Positions 46,056 to 54,907 of a stretch of 64,000 nt of DNA are shown here, in pieces. The position numbers and the translations under genes were made by a program. Within the stretch, counting starts at the first letter, position 1. Each line of letters starts with the position of its first letter. Under the pieces are notes generated by a model that was not told where the DNA came from, did no database searches, and worked only from the letters and a program-made list of their open reading frames with translations. This DNA is from Methylobacter sp. (GTDB taxonomy: Bacteria > Pseudomonadota > Gammaproteobacteria > Methylococcales > Methylomonadaceae): contig NZ_SCTW01000009.1 in the NCBI RefSeq assembly GCF_004322395.1, positions 1 through 64,000 on the forward strand, given 5' to 3'.

Positions 46056-47332
46056 ATCGGACCGAAGTGATTCGGGTGTTGCTGGTAGAAGATGAAGCCG
46101 GCGATGCGCATCTGGTAAAAATAAAATTAGGACAAGCTCAGAGCGGACATTTTGAGGTGGTCTGGGTTCAGTCGCTCATTGAAGCGCAACGGCGTTTGGC
46201 GGACTCGTCTTTTGATGTAATGCTGCTGGATTTGTCCTTACCCGATTCAGATGGTTTGGAAACCATTCATAGCGCGCGAGTCATGGCGATGGATGTTCCT
46301 ATCGTGGTGCTCAGCGGGCACGGCGACACCGACTTTGCGCTGACCGCGTTGGAGGCGGGGGCTGTGGATTACATGGTCAAGGGCGATTTCGGTTATGACG
46401 GTTTGGCTCGGGTGATTCGTTACGCGCTGCTGCGAACCGAAATGGAGGCTCGTAACAACTTACTGATAGCCGCATTGGAGGCGGCAGCAAACGGTATTGT
46501 TATTACCGATAAAGACGCAATTATTATCTGGGCTAATCCCGCGTTTAGCCGATTGACCGGATATAGCCTGGAAGAATCAGCAGGCAAAAACCCGAATCAA
46601 TTAACCAAATCCGGTATCCAGAATAAAGTCTTTTATCAGGACATGTGGACAGATCTTCTAGCCGGTCAGCATTGGCGCGGCGAACTTGTTAACAAGCGCA
46701 AAAATGGCAGCTTATATCATGAGGAACTTAGCATTGCCTCGGTAAAAAACAGCGCAGGCAACATTACCCACTTTATCGGCATTAAAGAAGATATTACCGA
46801 GCGCAAGAAGATGGAAGCGCAATTGCTAGAACTTGCCAGCACCGATCCTTTGACCGGGTTATTTAACCGCCGCGTATTTTTGGAACGGCTGGAACAGGAA
46901 AGAGCGAAAGTGGAGCGATTACTCCATTATTCAGCGGTGTTGTTAATGCTGGATTTGGATTTTTTTAAACGGGTCAATGACATTTACGGCCACGCCATGG
47001 GCGATGCCGTGTTAAAAGCTTTTGCCGAAATCGTGCGTAATAACTCGCGAGCTATCGATATTCCGGCGCGCTTGGGTGGGGAAGAGTTTGCTATTTTGTT
47101 GGCCGGAGCCGACAAGAAAGATGCCCTAAAAATGGCTGAACGTTTGCGGCAGCAGGTTGCAGAGATCGCTATCGATCATGAAGTAGGCCCAGTACAAATT
47201 ACAGTTAGCATCGGCGCCGCTATCTTATTGGCCGCTGATAGTAATGGCGAAGCGGTGTTGCATCGCGCAGATGAGGCTTTGTATGAAGCTAAAGACAGAG
47301 GACGTAATCAGACGTACTGGTTTTGTTCTTAG
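46052..47332 (+). CDS. Response regulator with PAS and GGDEF domains (diguanylate cyclase)
   Basis: A 426-residue protein: receiver domain (phosphoacceptor D60 in MLLDLSLPDSDG), PAS domain (about 145-255, IVITDKDAIIIWANPAFSRL) and GGDEF domain (about 262-425) with intact RLGGEEF, preceded by a RAID inhibitory site five residues upstream. It should make cyclic di-GMP on phosphorylation, the likely output of the upstream kinases. Translationally coupled to the receiver-only regulator. Confidence 0.94.
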   Translation: MNRTEVIRVLLVEDEAGDAHLVKIKLGQAQSGHFEVVWVQSLIEAQRRLADSSFDVMLLDLSLPDSDGLETIHSARVMAMDVPIVVLSGHGDTDFALTALEAGAVDYMVKGDFGYDGLARVIRYALLRTEMEARNNLLIAALEAAANGIVITDKDAIIIWANPAFSRLTGYSLEESAGKNPNQLTKSGIQNKVFYQDMWTDLLAGQHWRGELVNKRKNGSLYHEELSIASVKNSAGNITHFIGIKEDITERKKMEAQLLELASTDPLTGLFNRRVFLERLEQERAKVERLLHYSAVLLMLDLDFFKRVNDIYGHAMGDAVLKAFAEIVRNNSRAIDIPARLGGEEFAILLAGADKKDALKMAERLRQQVAEIAIDHEVGPVQITVSIGAAILLAADSNGEAVLHRADEALYEAKDRGRNQTYWFCS

Positions 47333-47427
47333 CCGCAGGGGCGGATTGTTTGCCGGATGGTGATAAAATGGAATTCCGTCGTAGGCACGAAACTCTATTC
47401 TACAAAAAGCTGATTGGAATAAACGGC

Positions 47428-48234
47428 ATGAAAAATATTTTATGGGTACTTTTGTTGGTAAGCAATTTTTTATTGCCGCAAACTGAAGCAAAATCAAACT
47501 CTTTACATCAAGCAATAGTTGGAAAACAGCGCTCCGTAGAGCATAAGCAGCGGGATAAATACCGGCATCCGCAGCAAACGCTGGAATTTTTCGATGTTAA
47601 AAACAACATGACAGTCGTCGAAGTCTGGCCCGGCGAAGGCTGGTATACGGAAATTCTTGCGCCTTATCTCAAAGATCACGGCAAACTATATGCTGCGCAT
47701 TTTTCAGCCGATGCCGACGAAGCTTATTTCAAAAAGAACCTGAATGAATTTGTTAAAAAGATAAAAACCCAGCCGAAAGTTTACGGCAAAGTTAAGTTAA
47801 CCGTGCTACAGCCGCCAAAATTTTTGCAAATAGCCCCTGATGGTTCGGCTGATCGGGTTTTAACGTTTCGCAATGTGCATAACTGGATGAAAGGAGACCA
47901 AGCCGCAGCGGTATTTAATGCGATGTATAAGGCATTAAAGCCCGGCGGTATTTTAGGCGTTGTGGAACATAGAAATTCAACGTTAAAACCGCAGGATACC
48001 AAAGCGGCATCCGGCTATGTCAGCGAGGACTATGTGATTGCGCTGGCAAGAAATGCGGGCTTTGAGTTTTTAGGTAAATCTGAAATCAATGCCAATAGCA
48101 AAGATACCAAGGATTATCCCGAAGGTGTTTGGACGCTGCCGCCTGCATTAAGACTCAAGGATAAAGACAGAGAGAAATATTTGGCCATCGGTGAAAGCGA
48201 TAGGATGACGATTAAATTCATCAAGCCCCGGTAA
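47428..48234 (+). CDS. Predicted exported methyltransferase (COG4798-type)
   Basis: A 268-residue protein with an N-terminal signal peptide (KNILWVLLLVSNFLLPQTEA) and a SAM-methyltransferase-like fold: MTVVEVWPGEGWYTEILAPY in place of the usual glycine-rich motif I, and KPGGILGVVEH as the later motif. The signal peptide is odd because SAM is cytoplasmic; this COG commonly has one and its substrate is unknown. ATG 47428 is used, the first that gives a signal peptide. The upstream frame overlaps the GGDEF gene. Confidence 0.82.
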   Translation: MKNILWVLLLVSNFLLPQTEAKSNSLHQAIVGKQRSVEHKQRDKYRHPQQTLEFFDVKNNMTVVEVWPGEGWYTEILAPYLKDHGKLYAAHFSADADEAYFKKNLNEFVKKIKTQPKVYGKVKLTVLQPPKFLQIAPDGSADRVLTFRNVHNWMKGDQAAAVFNAMYKALKPGGILGVVEHRNSTLKPQDTKAASGYVSEDYVIALARNAGFEFLGKSEINANSKDTKDYPEGVWTLPPALRLKDKDREKYLAIGESDRMTIKFIKPR

Positions 48235-48588
48235 GTATTAAGCACTGTTTCAGTATAGCTTTTTTGAGAGTTGCCTGTTTAAGTTTGAAAAATACGTGCC
48301 TTGATTTTGTGAAGTAATCCACAGATTACGCCCGTATTAAATAAAATCAAAACATAACGGAAAAGTTAGTAATTTTTTGCCATACAAAGACACTAAGTGT
48401 TTGATATATAAGTAAAATAAATTATCGAGCAAAAAGTGTTCAAGTTAATAAAAAGCTAATAAAAACCGTTAGTAAGGGTTGCTAAAACCTACTTTTCCAC
48501 AAAGTTATCCACAGATTCTGTGGGTAACTCGAATAGTTTAATACGTATAATCACTTAGCCTTAAAACATAAAAAATAACTCAAACATT
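48235..48588. promoter_or_regulatory. AT-rich region with DnaA-box-like sites upstream of priA
   Basis: TTTTCCACA (48493-48501) and TTATCCACA (48505-48513) match the TTWTNCACA DnaA box in tandem. TGTGGGTAA (48520-48528) is a near match on the opposite strand, and TAATCCACA lies near 48306. The rest is AT-rich with no gene. It could be a DnaA-controlled promoter, a DnaA-titration site or an origin. Confidence 0.55.
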
Positions 48589-50841
48589 ATGGCTAAGTTG
48601 CAAAATAAGAATGAACTGATTTTCAGGGTAGCCATTGCACTGCCTGTTTATCGATTATTTGATTACCTTGCTCCGGAGCAGCTCGTTCCAACCCCTATAA
48701 AACCGGGCATTCGCCTGGAAGTTCCTTTCGGAAAAGCCAAAAAAATCGCTTATCTGGTCGAGTGCGTTCAGCATAGCGATATGGACATCGGCAAGCTAAA
48801 GCGTGTCGAACGGATGCTAGACGAAACGCCGCTATTATCAACAAAAGACTTGGCGTTGCTGCATTGGGCCGGCGGTTATTACCATCATCCGCTGGGAGAA
48901 GTTTTCAGCGCTGCATTTCCTGTGACGTTACGCCAAGGTAAATCAGCTGTTATTCAAACAGAAAAATTCTATAGTTTGACCGAGTCGGGCAAGGCTATCG
49001 ATAGCGAGCTATTGAAACGGACGCCCAAACAAAAAAGCGTGTTGGAAAAATTCCAAGCACATCAAAGCAGTCTGTCGGAAATGGAGCTTTCGGCATGGAA
49101 TGGTAGCTGGCGAACTTCGGTAAAGCAGCTTCTGGACAAACAATTATTACAGCTTGGAACGCCGGAGTTTGGGGCAAATTCCACGCCGAGCGCATCAGAA
49201 AACTTTGGCAATCCAATAATCCGGAGCAACGCCCTGCAATGCAATCCGCAGCAGCAGGCCGCGATAGATGCAGTATGCGGCAGTCTTGAGCAGTTCGGCG
49301 TTTTTTTGCTGGAGGGCGTGACCGGCAGCGGCAAAACCGAAGTCTATATGCAGATTATCCGTTCCGTGCTGGAGAAGGGCCAACAGGTTTTAGTGTTGTT
49401 GCCGGAAATTACCCTGACGCCGCAGCTTGAAAACCGGTTCAGGCAACGATTTACCGTCAGTATCGCGATTTCCCATTCCAAATTGACTGACAGGCAGCGG
49501 GCTTGTTCCTGGCTTACGATGCAGCGGGGCGAATGCGCCATTTTGTTGGGCACCCGGTCCGCCCTGTTTACGCCGTTAAAAAATCCCGGACTGATTATTC
49601 TCGATGAAGAGCATGATGCGTCGTTCAAGCAGCAGGAAGGCTTCCGGTTTTCGGCTCGCGATGTCGCTGTAGTGCGCGGCAAGCTATTGAACATTCCTGT
49701 ATTGCTGGGTTCGGCAACGCCTGCGCTGGAAACGCTGCACAACGTTAATAATAAACGTTACCGCTTGCTGCACTTGCCGGAAAGGGCAGGGAATGCGATA
49801 GCGCCTGTCTTGCAGTTGCTGGACATCAGGAACAAAAAGATGCAGGAAGGATTGTCCGAAGCGCTTATTGCGGATATACAAAGAACCCTGGCAAAAAATG
49901 AACAGGTTTTATTGTTTTTAAATCGGCGAGGCTTCGCACCAACTCTGATATGTCATGGCTGCGGCTGGGTTGCGCGTTGCAGGCGCTGCGATGCCAATCT
50001 GGTGATTCATTACGATGAAGGGATGCTGCGCTGTCATCATTGCGGACAGGAACAACGGCTGGTCAGGCAATGTCCGGCTTGTAAAACCGGTGAGCTGACG
50101 CCGTTGGGCTTGGGTACGGAACGTGTCGAAAAGGTATTGGCGGAGTTGTTTGCCGATAAAACAATTGTCCGGCTGGACCGTGATTCCACCCAGCGCAAAG
50201 GTTCATTGGAAAACTATTTGCAGCAGATCAATCAGGGCGCAGTGGATATTATTCTGGGCACTCAAATGCTGGCGAAAGGCCATCATTTTCCGAATGTGAC
50301 GCTGGTCGCGATACTGGACGTGGACAGCGGCCTGTTTAGCATCGATTTCCATGCCCCGGAAAAAATGGCGCAAATGATCGTGCAGGTTTCAGGTAGAGCG
50401 GGACGTGCGGAAAAACCCGGCCGAGTCATCATGCAAACCCGGCAGCCGGAGCATCCTTTACTAACAACGCTGATCTCTGAGGGATATAGCAGCTTTGCCA
50501 GAACCGCGCTGGCGGAGCGCAAAGAGGCGTCATTGCCGCCGTTCAGCTATCAGGCGCTTTTAAGAGTGCAAGCCGCCGATGCCCAGATGCCGAAGCTGTT
50601 TTTGCAGGCTGTTGTTGAATTAGCGCAGCATCACAACAACGGGCAAACCCAAATTTTAGGCCCGGTTGCTGCACCGATGGCCAGACGTGCGGGACTTTAC
50701 CGCTACCAATTGCTGTTTCAGAGCAGCAGGCGGCCGGAGCTGCATGCGTTGCTTGATGTGCTGATGCCGAAAATCGAAAAGCTCAAGCAAGCGAAAAAAG
50801 TACGTTGGTCGCTCGATGTCGATCCGGTGGATTTGTATTGA
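48589..50841 (+). CDS. priA: Primosomal protein N' (replication restart helicase)
   Basis: A 750-residue 3'-5' helicase that reloads the replisome at stalled forks. The N-terminal DNA-binding domain (ALPVYRLFDYLAPEQ) is followed by helicase motif I GVTGSGKTEVY (about residue 243), DEEHD, and a zinc-binding insertion with paired Cys (CHGCGWVARCRRC, CHHCGQEQ, CPAC). Motif V/VI contain GTQMLAKGHHFP and QVSGRAGR. Start ATG follows no obvious Shine-Dalgarno sequence, consistent with low expression. Confidence 0.97.
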   Translation: MAKLQNKNELIFRVAIALPVYRLFDYLAPEQLVPTPIKPGIRLEVPFGKAKKIAYLVECVQHSDMDIGKLKRVERMLDETPLLSTKDLALLHWAGGYYHHPLGEVFSAAFPVTLRQGKSAVIQTEKFYSLTESGKAIDSELLKRTPKQKSVLEKFQAHQSSLSEMELSAWNGSWRTSVKQLLDKQLLQLGTPEFGANSTPSASENFGNPIIRSNALQCNPQQQAAIDAVCGSLEQFGVFLLEGVTGSGKTEVYMQIIRSVLEKGQQVLVLLPEITLTPQLENRFRQRFTVSIAISHSKLTDRQRACSWLTMQRGECAILLGTRSALFTPLKNPGLIILDEEHDASFKQQEGFRFSARDVAVVRGKLLNIPVLLGSATPALETLHNVNNKRYRLLHLPERAGNAIAPVLQLLDIRNKKMQEGLSEALIADIQRTLAKNEQVLLFLNRRGFAPTLICHGCGWVARCRRCDANLVIHYDEGMLRCHHCGQEQRLVRQCPACKTGELTPLGLGTERVEKVLAELFADKTIVRLDRDSTQRKGSLENYLQQINQGAVDIILGTQMLAKGHHFPNVTLVAILDVDSGLFSIDFHAPEKMAQMIVQVSGRAGRAEKPGRVIMQTRQPEHPLLTTLISEGYSSFARTALAERKEASLPPFSYQALLRVQAADAQMPKLFLQAVVELAQHHNNGQTQILGPVAAPMARRAGLYRYQLLFQSSRRPELHALLDVLMPKIEKLKQAKKVRWSLDVDPVDLY

Positions 50842-50903
50842 AATTTAAGGCGAAAGGCGAAAGGCAAAAAAACTTGCATTGAGGTTTAAGAAGTTTTTCA
50901 ATT

Positions 50904-51015
50904 TTTAGCCTTTAGCCTTTAGCCTTTAGCCTTTAGCCTTTAGCCTTTAGCCTTTAGCCTTTAGCCTTTAGCCTTTAGCCTTTAGCCTTTAGCCTTTAGC
51001 CTTTAGCCTTTAGCC
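50904..51015. repeat. Perfect tandem repeat, TTTAGCC x 16
   Basis: Sixteen uninterrupted copies of a 7-bp unit (112 bp) between the convergent priA and bamD genes. Upstream, GGCGAAAGGCGAAAGGC (about 50850-50868) is a related inverse sequence, so the transcript could fold into a long stem. Slippage should make copy number variable between strains. Confidence 0.97.
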
Positions 51016-51019
51016 TTTC

Positions 51020-51859
51020 CTATTTTTCCAAACCGATAAAATCCCAAACCTGATGCGAGAAAGTCGCATCTTTATGCTCGGGCACGGGTGGTCCGTTAGG
51101 ATAGTTCAGCTCATAGACACGGGCCGTATCTTTGGCAAGATCCGGCAGTTCGAGTTTGGTGTAGGCTTCCTGCATGATTTGCAACGCAAAAGGAACCGCA
51201 GGCGTGCGCTGGTATTTGTCAACGACGGTAGAGGCTCGGTTAACGGCGGCAATATAAGCTTTGCGTTTCATATAAAAACGGGCGACATGGACTTCATACA
51301 TCGCCAAGTTGTTTTTAAGCGCAATCATGCGTTGTTGGGCATCGGGCACATATTTGCTGTTTGGGAACCTGCGGATCAGTTCGTCAAAGTTGTCATAAGC
51401 CTCGCGAGCATTGCCGGGGTCGCGCTGCGAACTGTCGGTAGGCAGGAAGCGATCGATAAAGCCGATGCCGCGATTGTAATTAACCAAACCCTTTAAATAA
51501 TAAGCGTAATCGACGCTGGAACTGCGCGGATTGATTTTAATAAAGCGGTCTGCTGCGGCGATTGCGGCTTCTGGATCGCTATTTTTGTAATAAGCATAAG
51601 CAACATCGAGTTGAGTCTGGGCAGATTCATCGCCGAAAGGATAACGGGATTCAAGCGCTTCATAGAGTTTGATGGCCTTTTCATAATTACCGTCGTTCAA
51701 CGCTGTTTTAGCTTGGCTACGAAACTTTTCGGCATTCCAGTCGGCATATTCATCTTCGGTGTCGGAATCGCCGGAGGCGAGGCTTTGAAGCGTTTCACAG
51801 CCTTGAATAGACAGGCTTAAAAAACAGATAAATAAAAATTTAATTAAAATTAATCGCAT
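51020..51859 (-). CDS. bamD: Outer membrane protein assembly factor BamD
   Basis: A 279-residue outer-membrane lipoprotein of the BAM complex. The signal ends in the lipobox IQGCETL (Cys about 21). It is built of TPR repeats (YEKAIKLYEALESRYPFGDE; PEAAIAAADRFIKINPRSSS), with YAYYLKGLVNYNRG a family hallmark. The stop is five bases from the TTTAGCC tandem array. Divergent from rluD with a 120-bp shared region holding an inverted repeat. Confidence 0.95.
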   Translation of the reverse strand: MRLILIKFLFICFLSLSIQGCETLQSLASGDSDTEDEYADWNAEKFRSQAKTALNDGNYEKAIKLYEALESRYPFGDESAQTQLDVAYAYYKNSDPEAAIAAADRFIKINPRSSSVDYAYYLKGLVNYNRGIGFIDRFLPTDSSQRDPGNAREAYDNFDELIRRFPNSKYVPDAQQRMIALKNNLAMYEVHVARFYMKRKAYIAAVNRASTVVDKYQRTPAVPFALQIMQEAYTKLELPDLAKDTARVYELNYPNGPPVPEHKDATFSHQVWDFIGLEK

Positions 51860-51894
51860 AGTGCTAACGACACGTTGTAATATAAGGGGTTTTT

Positions 51895-51943
51895 CTCGCT
51901 GGATTTAACTGCGATACTTGAGATGGCTTGAGTATCCAGCGAG
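51895..51943. promoter_or_regulatory. Nested inverted repeat between bamD and rluD
   Basis: CTCGCTGGAT (51895-51904) and ATCCAGCGAG (51934-51943) are perfect inverse complements. A second pair ATACT/AGTAT lies within. It sits in the divergent promoter region, so it may be an operator or a leader hairpin; TATAAC at 51944 could be the rluD -10. Confidence 0.5.
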
Positions 51944-51979
51944 TATAACTTAACAATAGGTTAATCAGAAGAACTTGTT

Positions 51980-52924
51980 ATGACAAGATTAACGGCAGAA
52001 GTGCCATTTGAAATGGCCGGCATGCGCTTGGATCAGGTGCTTGCCGAATTGTTTACGGATTATTCGCGCAGCAAGCTGCAAACTTGGGTTAAAGCCGGCC
52101 GGGTGCAAGTCAACGGTTTGGCTCTTAAGCCAAAAGACAAGCTGGACGGTGGCGAACTGATAACGCTGGATGCCGAGGCGGAAGTCGTGGTGACCTCTGA
52201 AGCCGAAGCCATTCCTTTGGATATTATCTTTGAAGATGAAAGTATATTAATTGTAAATAAACCGGCAGGCTTGGTTGTGCATCCGGCAGTAGGAAACTGG
52301 AACGGTACGCTGCTGAATGCGCTGCTGAATCATGATCCGAATCTGGAAACCTTGCCCAGAGCTGGCATAGTGCACAGGATCGATAAGGAAACCAGCGGAC
52401 TGCTGATGATTGCAAAAACCTTGCAAGCTCATAACAGTTTGACCGGGCAGTTACAGGACCGAGATATTACTCGCGAGTATCTGGCGATCACCCGCGGCCG
52501 GATGACGGCAGGCGGTACGGTCGATGAACCTATCGGCAGGCACCCGACCGACCGCAAGCGCTATGCGGTCAGGGAGAATGGCAAGCATGCAGTGACCCAT
52601 TATCGGGTTGCTCAGCGTTTCACCCGGCATACTTTGGTTCAGGTTAAGCTGGAAACCGGCCGTACCCATCAGATCAGGGTGCATATGGCGCATATCCGTT
52701 TTCCGTTGCTGGGCGATCAGGTTTATGGCGGACGTTTTCAAATGCCGCCCGATTGCAGCGAACGGCTGGAAAAGGAATTGCGTAGTTTCAAGCGCCAAGC
52801 CTTGCATGCGGCAAAATTGGGTTTGCAGCATCCCGTTACCGATGAATATTGCGAATGGGAGCAGCCGCTTCCCGAGGATATGACCCGATTGCTGGAAGCG
52901 TTGGCGGAAAATGAACGGGATTAA
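51980..52924 (+). CDS. rluD: 23S rRNA pseudouridine synthase RluD
   Basis: A 314-residue enzyme that modifies 23S rRNA helix 69. An N-terminal S4 domain (MRLDQVLAELFTDYSRSKLQ) is followed by the RluA-type catalytic domain with HRIDKETSGLL, where the Asp is catalytic, and TGRTHQIRVHMAHI. The bamD-rluD divergent pair followed by pgeF is the usual gammaproteobacterial order. Its end overlaps pgeF by 14 bases. Confidence 0.95.
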   Translation: MTRLTAEVPFEMAGMRLDQVLAELFTDYSRSKLQTWVKAGRVQVNGLALKPKDKLDGGELITLDAEAEVVVTSEAEAIPLDIIFEDESILIVNKPAGLVVHPAVGNWNGTLLNALLNHDPNLETLPRAGIVHRIDKETSGLLMIAKTLQAHNSLTGQLQDRDITREYLAITRGRMTAGGTVDEPIGRHPTDRKRYAVRENGKHAVTHYRVAQRFTRHTLVQVKLETGRTHQIRVHMAHIRFPLLGDQVYGGRFQMPPDCSERLEKELRSFKRQALHAAKLGLQHPVTDEYCEWEQPLPEDMTRLLEALAENERD

Positions 52925-53798
52925 GCACTGGCTAGCTCCGGACTGGCCCGCTCCGGCTAATATTCATGCGGCAACTACGTTGCGTAGCGGCGGAGCCAGT
53001 TGCGGTGCTTACGCCAGTCTTAATCCGGCCATGCACGTGGGCGACGATGTTGACTTGGTCAAGCAAAATCGGCAACTGATTAAAGAATTGCTAACTTTAC
53101 CTAGCGATCCGGTTTGGCTGGATCAAATACACAGCAATCGAGCAGTGCAGGTACATTCCACTTTTGCAAAGGGGGGCCGGGGGGATTTGAATTTGCAACA
53201 AGCCGACGCTGGTTACACGGCTGAGTCTGGGGTTGTCTGTGCAGTGCTGACAGCGGATTGTTTGCCGTTGCTGGTCTGCGCGGCTGACGGAAGTCAAGTA
53301 GCCGCTATTCATGCCGGTTGGCGAGGCTTGTTAAGAGGGGTGATAGGCAATACCATAACTGCAATGGAAATCCCCCCTAGCCCCCCTTTTACAAAGGGGG
53401 AAGTCAGTCAGCCCCATCTCAACCTCTCTTTTATAAAGGGTGAGGCTGCTCAGCTCTCAAATATCGAACCCAATCCCCCCCTTTGTAAAAGGGGGGCTAG
53501 GGGGGATTTTCTGGTTTGGCTGGGCCCTGCAATCGGCCCAAACTGCTTTGAGGTAGGCGCTGAAGTGCGGGATGCTTTTCTGAAGAAGTCGACAAAATTC
53601 ACGACGGCTTTTACAGAGCAAAGCAACGGCAAGTGGCTGGCGGACATTTATCAGCTGGCTCGGATCGATTTGGCTATGCTGGGCATCGATAAGATTTACG
53701 GCGGCGGTTTTTGCACCGTCACCGAACATGAGCGTTTTTATTCTTATCGTCGGGATAAACAAACAGGCCGGATGGCTACGTTAATATGGAGAGAATAA
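52911..53798 (+). CDS. pgeF: Peptidoglycan editing factor PgeF (YfiH, laccase-domain) with repeat-derived insertions
   Basis: A 295-residue protein of the CNF1/YfiH family (purine nucleoside phosphorylase/adenosine deaminase activities reported; also linked to peptidoglycan precursor fidelity). The zinc-site residues are present: His in DQIHSNRAV, Cys in LTADCLPLLVC, His in AAIHAGWRG. A C/G-rich palindromic repeat element lies in frame near residues 150-200 (IPPSPPFTKGE ... PPLCKRGARGDF), and a half copy near residue 85 (FAKGGRGDL). It is about 50 residues longer than E. coli YfiH (243), matching the inserted segment. Overlaps rluD, so the frame is selected for translation coupling. Confidence 0.9.
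   Translation: MNGIKHWLAPDWPAPANIHAATTLRSGGASCGAYASLNPAMHVGDDVDLVKQNRQLIKELLTLPSDPVWLDQIHSNRAVQVHSTFAKGGRGDLNLQQADAGYTAESGVVCAVLTADCLPLLVCAADGSQVAAIHAGWRGLLRGVIGNTITAMEIPPSPPFTKGEVSQPHLNLSFIKGEAAQLSNIEPNPPLCKRGARGDFLVWLGPAIGPNCFEVGAEVRDAFLKKSTKFTTAFTEQSNGKWLADIYQLARIDLAMLGIDKIYGGGFCTVTEHERFYSYRRDKQTGRMATLIWRE
53368..53509. repeat. Palindromic repeat element inside the pgeF coding sequence
   Basis: 33-base arms 53368-53400 and 53477-53509 are perfect inverse complements (AAATCCCCCCTAGCCCCCCT and its partner). The 76-bp centre contains a weaker internal copy (CTTTTATAAAGGGTGAGG). A half copy is at 53162-53188. This C/G-block palindrome type occurs in many bacterial genomes. Confidence 0.9.
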
Positions 53799-53802
53799 AA
53801 TA

Positions 53803-54618
53803 GTGGGTTTATTGATATTAATTATCATCTTTACCGCAGTTGGCGGCGTGTTAAGCGTTATGGCGGCGGCGGTTTTTCTATTGCTGCCGGACCATCGCAG
53901 GCATGCGGTGTTGCCGCACGGTATCAGTTTTGCAATAGGCGCATTATTGGCAGTCGCCTTTTGGGGATTAATCCCCGAAGCATTTGAAAAAGTGAAGCCG
54001 GAACAGTTTCAAGTATTATCCGGAACAATTTTGGCGGGTGTGCTTGGTTTTTTTGTATTGGAAAAGCTGCTGATTTGGCGGCATTGTCATTCCGGCAATT
54101 GCGAGGCTCATGGCGATGAAGATGATGATCACGGGCATAGTCACAATCATGGCGCGGTTAAGTCGGCTGGCGCATTGATTATTCTCGGTGACGGTATCCA
54201 CAATTTTGTCGATGGAGTCTTAATCGCGGCAGCGTTTTTGACCAATGTGCAATTAGGGATAGTCACCAGTTTGGCCGTTGCCGCGCATGAAATTCCACAG
54301 GAAGTAGGTGATTTCGCGATCTTACTGCATAGCGGCTATTCCAAAAGCAAAGCGCTTTTTTACAACATACTCGCCAGTTTAACCACGGTTTTGGGCGGCA
54401 TATTGGCATATTTTGGACTGGAAAATTTACATGACAGTCTGCCGTATTTCCTGGCATTGGCAGCCTCAAGCTTTATTTATATCGCAGTGGCCGATTTGAT
54501 ACCGTCTTTACACAAAAAAACCGACATCAAAACATCATTGCAACAGATCGCCTTGATTGCTTTGGGCGTATTGTTGATCTGTTCATTGCATAGCATTGTT
54601 CATGATATGGGATTTTAA
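53803..54618 (+). CDS. ZIP-family divalent metal transporter
   Basis: A 271-residue inner-membrane protein with about eight helices. Metal-binding helices show LGDGIHNFVDG and AAHEIPQEVGDF, the ZIP signature in TM4-TM5. A His/Asp-rich cytoplasmic loop (HGDEDDDHGHSHNHG, about 105-120) fits zinc or another transition metal. The start is GTG 53803 with GGAGAG upstream. It follows pgeF by four bases, so it is probably in the same transcript. Confidence 0.93.
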   Translation: MGLLILIIIFTAVGGVLSVMAAAVFLLLPDHRRHAVLPHGISFAIGALLAVAFWGLIPEAFEKVKPEQFQVLSGTILAGVLGFFVLEKLLIWRHCHSGNCEAHGDEDDDHGHSHNHGAVKSAGALIILGDGIHNFVDGVLIAAAFLTNVQLGIVTSLAVAAHEIPQEVGDFAILLHSGYSKSKALFYNILASLTTVLGGILAYFGLENLHDSLPYFLALAASSFIYIAVADLIPSLHKKTDIKTSLQQIALIALGVLLICSLHSIVHDMGF

Positions 54619-54798
54619 AGCTTTTGGCTTATTCCGAATTAGCAGTTGAGACGGATTGCTTAGCGCGGCGGATCCGTCTACAAATAATGGGTCTTACAGC
54701 GTTCGCATTTATCACTTGCAGGCAATATTCGGCGACAACAAAATATCGATTTGCGTGGATCAAGGGAAGAAATAAAAGTGCATGTTTTCATGCATAAA

Positions 54799-54875
54799 TG
54801 GCGCGCCCGAGACGATTCGAACGTCCGACCACAGCCTTCGGAGGGCTGTACTCTATCCAGCTGAGCTACGGGCGC
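54799..54875 (-). tRNA. tRNA-Arg (anticodon CCG)
   Basis: A 77-base cloverleaf on the minus strand. Acceptor GCGCCCG pairs with CGGGCGC; D-stem AGCTCAGCTGGATAGAGT; anticodon arm CAGCC-CTCCGAA-GGCTG with anticodon CCG, reading CGG; T-arm with GTTCGAATC; encoded CCA at 54799-54801. It lies between a ZIP transporter gene and rep. Confidence 0.97.
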
Positions 54876-54907
54876 GTAGCGTGTATTCTAACCGATCGAC
54901 GCTGCAA

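Noticed and set aside
50850-51015. CRISPR-like direct repeats
   Set aside because: The units are 7 bp with no spacers and no cas genes nearby; it is a simple tandem repeat.
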